In this document: positions 63,301 to 64,000 of the stretch, piece by piece
Layout: each line of letters begins with the position of its first letter
How positions within the stretch are numbered: the stretch's first letter is position 1
Origin: Aquimarina aggregata
GTDB lineage: Bacteria > Bacteroidota > Bacteroidia > Flavobacteriales > Flavobacteriaceae
DNA: 64,000 nt
NCBI RefSeq assembly: GCF_001632745.1
Contig: NZ_LQRT01000058.1
Coordinates: 303,944 to 367,943 of the forward strand
Direction: 5' to 3'
Notes under the pieces: model-generated
The model's input: the letters and a program-made list of their open reading frames with translations, nothing else
What the model was told of the DNA's origin: nothing
Databases searched by the model: none
Program-made: the position numbers and the translations under genes

Positions 63301-64000
63301 CTCATATTTATGTACTATCCTTACTTCTAACGAAGTAGAGCTTACAGTTGAAGACATTACTGATCCTACTGCTAGTAATCCATCACCGATTACTGCACAA
63401 TGTAGTGCACCTGTACCTGATATTACTGTAGTGACTGATGAGGCAGACAATTGTGGTACGGCTACAGTAGCTTTTGTCAGTGATGTGAGTGATGGGAACA
63501 GCAATCCAGAAGAGATCACCCGAACCTATAGTGTTACGGATGGCGCAGGGAACAGTATCAATGTGACTCAGATCATTACCATTAATGATACGACTGATCC
63601 TACCGCTAGTAATCCATCACCGATTACTGCACAATGTGCTGCACCTACACCCGATGTGACTGTAGTGACTGATGAAGCAGATAACTGTGGTACGCCTACG
63701 GTTGCATTTGTAAGTGATGTGAGTGATGGGAACAGTAATCCAGAAGAGATTACCCGAACCTATAGTGTTACGGATGGAGCAGGGAACAGTATCAATGTGA
63801 CCCAAACCATTACCATTAATGATACAACTGATCCTACGGCTAGTAATCCATCCCCGATTAGTGCCCAATGTAGTGCACCTACACCCGATGTGACTGTCGT
63901 CACAGATGAAGCAGATAACTGTGGTACCCCTACGGTTGCTTTTGTCAGTGATGTGAGTGATGGGAACAGTAATCCTGAAGAGATCACCCGAACCTATAGT
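60353..64000 (+). CDS. Giant secreted multidomain repeat protein, adhesin-like (3' partial, first 1,216 aa)
   Basis: The frame is open from ATG 60353 to the window end. A long basic N-terminus of about 31 residues precedes a hydrophobic segment ending LSYAQN, an extended signal peptide. There are cadherin/VCBS-like domains (about 264-380 and 381-690; VDDADN, GNILTNDTDS, SDGSYSYTV). Thrombospondin-3-like Asp-rich calcium repeats follow (about 690-870; DNDGI, DSDNDG), an Ig-like segment (about 909-998), and from residue 1004 HYR-type repeats of 78 aa (DPTASNPSPITAQC...DNCGTPTVAF). Such proteins are usually exported by the type IX system and act in adhesion or gliding (SprB/RemA-like); the C-terminal sorting domain would lie past the window. 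Confidence 0.9.
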   Translation, partial: MRHLEIVNKNKYTQPFKRRKNVSPRYNTKNSILLVILFLSLFFYPKLSYAQNIDTKIQGIDDPKSLYLNEQIDAGGANLFFPNYIHDNGTSRSSFKSRTRTFLAAPTIDLDGNTVGNDYSFFVQPTNGLVYRVSQNESVTSDDGNITSATISIAGTIDPQELFAIPPFNSTNFYFFNGADKAVNYTFGSTVLTFAQTGGTNFTITEANGLPIPNTVFESFMATLFYGDLNNAYTEGVRTVTVTITDNGGVTGSANTFIRVWRHNPVAVDDADNVDADAVAAITGNILTNDTDSTPGEVLSVSEVNVFPAAVGTTYTTLYGSITIQSDGSYSYTVNTSSPAVAGLTSTTSLDDVIAYTVEDLTGRIDYGILTITIDGVDDPPIAVDDTNNVSVGVINTATGNVIEGDGVNGQDLLDRPLSRLIWENEFTNGAAVTGQTRTINGVDLDFTSLDPSGAGNGLNQTSQNTLTNGGHTGYLLFNIDPATNPVSDTQLIIDFDQEVFNVGFLVTDIDYSQGTVWQDQITIQGFAGGSPTPVSYNFIRTGGIVEAGADTYYGTGTAVEADATGNINVAFQAPIDQLVISYNYGPNATDADPGGQIAGVSDIFWQGDNVVTIFSVDGDPLNVGNAIATTYGFLTVNADGSYTYVLDQTNPAVIALAAGATLTDITPYTLRDGASNTDSANLIITITGTLDTDNDNSPDEVDQDDDNDGITDILENELGVDPSADADNDGILNYEDANNNGSGGAPSCMDGNADGICDSLDSTFDQDQDGIPNHLDLDSDNDGIYDAVEAGHNQTHINGVVSGSVGTDGIPDAVQAPGGEDSGVINYTVADSDTDSNDNFLELDSDNDGCNDVIEAGFTDGDNNGLLGNGTFGSGLTVNGNGIVTSGSDGYTGTNVNVTTPGTAPSITTQPSNSSICPNTNTTFTVVTSNVNTYQWQLFNGATWDNLTNTGIHSTVTTGTLTITNATTAANGNRYRVVVSSSSYLCTILTSNEVELTVEDITDPTASNPSPITAQCSAPVPDITVVTDEADNCGTATVAFVSDVSDGNSNPEEITRTYSVTDGAGNSINVTQIITINDTTDPTASNPSPITAQCAAPTPDVTVVTDEADNCGTPTVAFVSDVSDGNSNPEEITRTYSVTDGAGNSINVTQTITINDTTDPTASNPSPISAQCSAPTPDVTVVTDEADNCGTPTVAFVSDVSDGNSNPEEITRTYS
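63362..64000 (+). repeat. Tandem 234-bp coding repeats (2.7 units, continuing past the window)
   Basis: Units begin at 63362, 63596 and 63830, exactly 234 bp (78 codons) apart, and the third is cut by the window end. Much of each unit is nearly identical at the DNA level (for example the block reading TRTYSVTDGAGNSINVTQ), with mostly silent differences. This implies recent amplification or gene conversion and is a place where copy number may vary and assemblies may fail. Confidence 0.9.

Noticed and set aside
61889..63987. Several minus-strand open frames over the repeat region
   Set aside because: They lie antisense to one continuous plus-strand coding frame with a signal peptide and recognisable domains; their Ser/Thr/Val-rich sequences are by-products of the repeats.
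63362..64000. Tandem repeats as a possible CRISPR or satellite array
   Set aside because: The unit is 234 bp, codes in one frame throughout, and there are no short repeats with unique spacers.

Overview
The window looks like chromosome from a marine-type member of the Flavobacteriaceae (Bacteroidota). This rests on low GC content, a gliding-motility lipoprotein (GldI), many TonB-dependent receptors, families typical of this group (DUF3810, DUF5683, DUF6122, WbqC) and the Bacteroidota promoter box TAnnTTTG. An Aquimarina-like genus is my guess only. I see no phage, insertion sequence, tRNA, rRNA or CRISPR array.

Layout. 1-18 kb: the end of a class V aminotransferase, a small GG-leader (RiPP-type) peptide gene, two secreted amidohydrolases, a DUF3810 protease-like membrane protein, PepD, a peptidyl-prolyl isomerase pair with gldI, nrnA, a PhoD-like phosphatase, ndk, and a TonB receptor / FecR anti-sigma / ECF sigma set. 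18.5-23.2 kb: three related surface-type lipoproteins built from twelve copies of a four-cysteine module. 23-31.6 kb: recF operon, TPR protein, ribH, mutL, two rhomboids, an EEP-family hydrolase. 31.6-46.8 kb: mostly minus-strand core genes (WbqC, lepB, dapB, parB, parA, a dienoyl-CoA-reductase-like SDR, both methylmalonyl-CoA mutase subunits, a DivIC/FtsB-like protein, udk, anmK). 47-51 kb: a TonB receptor / PQQ sugar dehydrogenase / cytochrome c operon. 51-58.9 kb: a second GG-leader peptide, an outer-membrane receptor, a surface lipoprotein, a LytS/LytTR two-component pair, a DUF3095 cyclase-like protein and an MscS channel. 59-64 kb: a third GG-leader peptide and the first 1,216 codons of a giant secreted repeat protein that runs off the window.

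The strongest new observation is a small cell-surface-signalling regulon. The fecR-receptor operon and each of the three lipoprotein genes carry the same element upstream, close to GGTAGGGT, with RGGGTN and RCGTT always separated by exactly 13 nt. The sigma gene instead has a normal TAnnTTTG box. I infer that the ECF sigma factor drives its own FecR/receptor operon plus three four-cysteine-module lipoproteins.

The second theme is three separate GG-leader peptide genes with no modification or export genes nearby. One lies just upstream of a receptor and two-component operon. Other points are catalytic-motif losses (two amidohydrolase domains, MutL, one rhomboid) and an unusually short methylmalonyl-CoA mutase small subunit separated from its partner by an unrelated secreted-protein gene.
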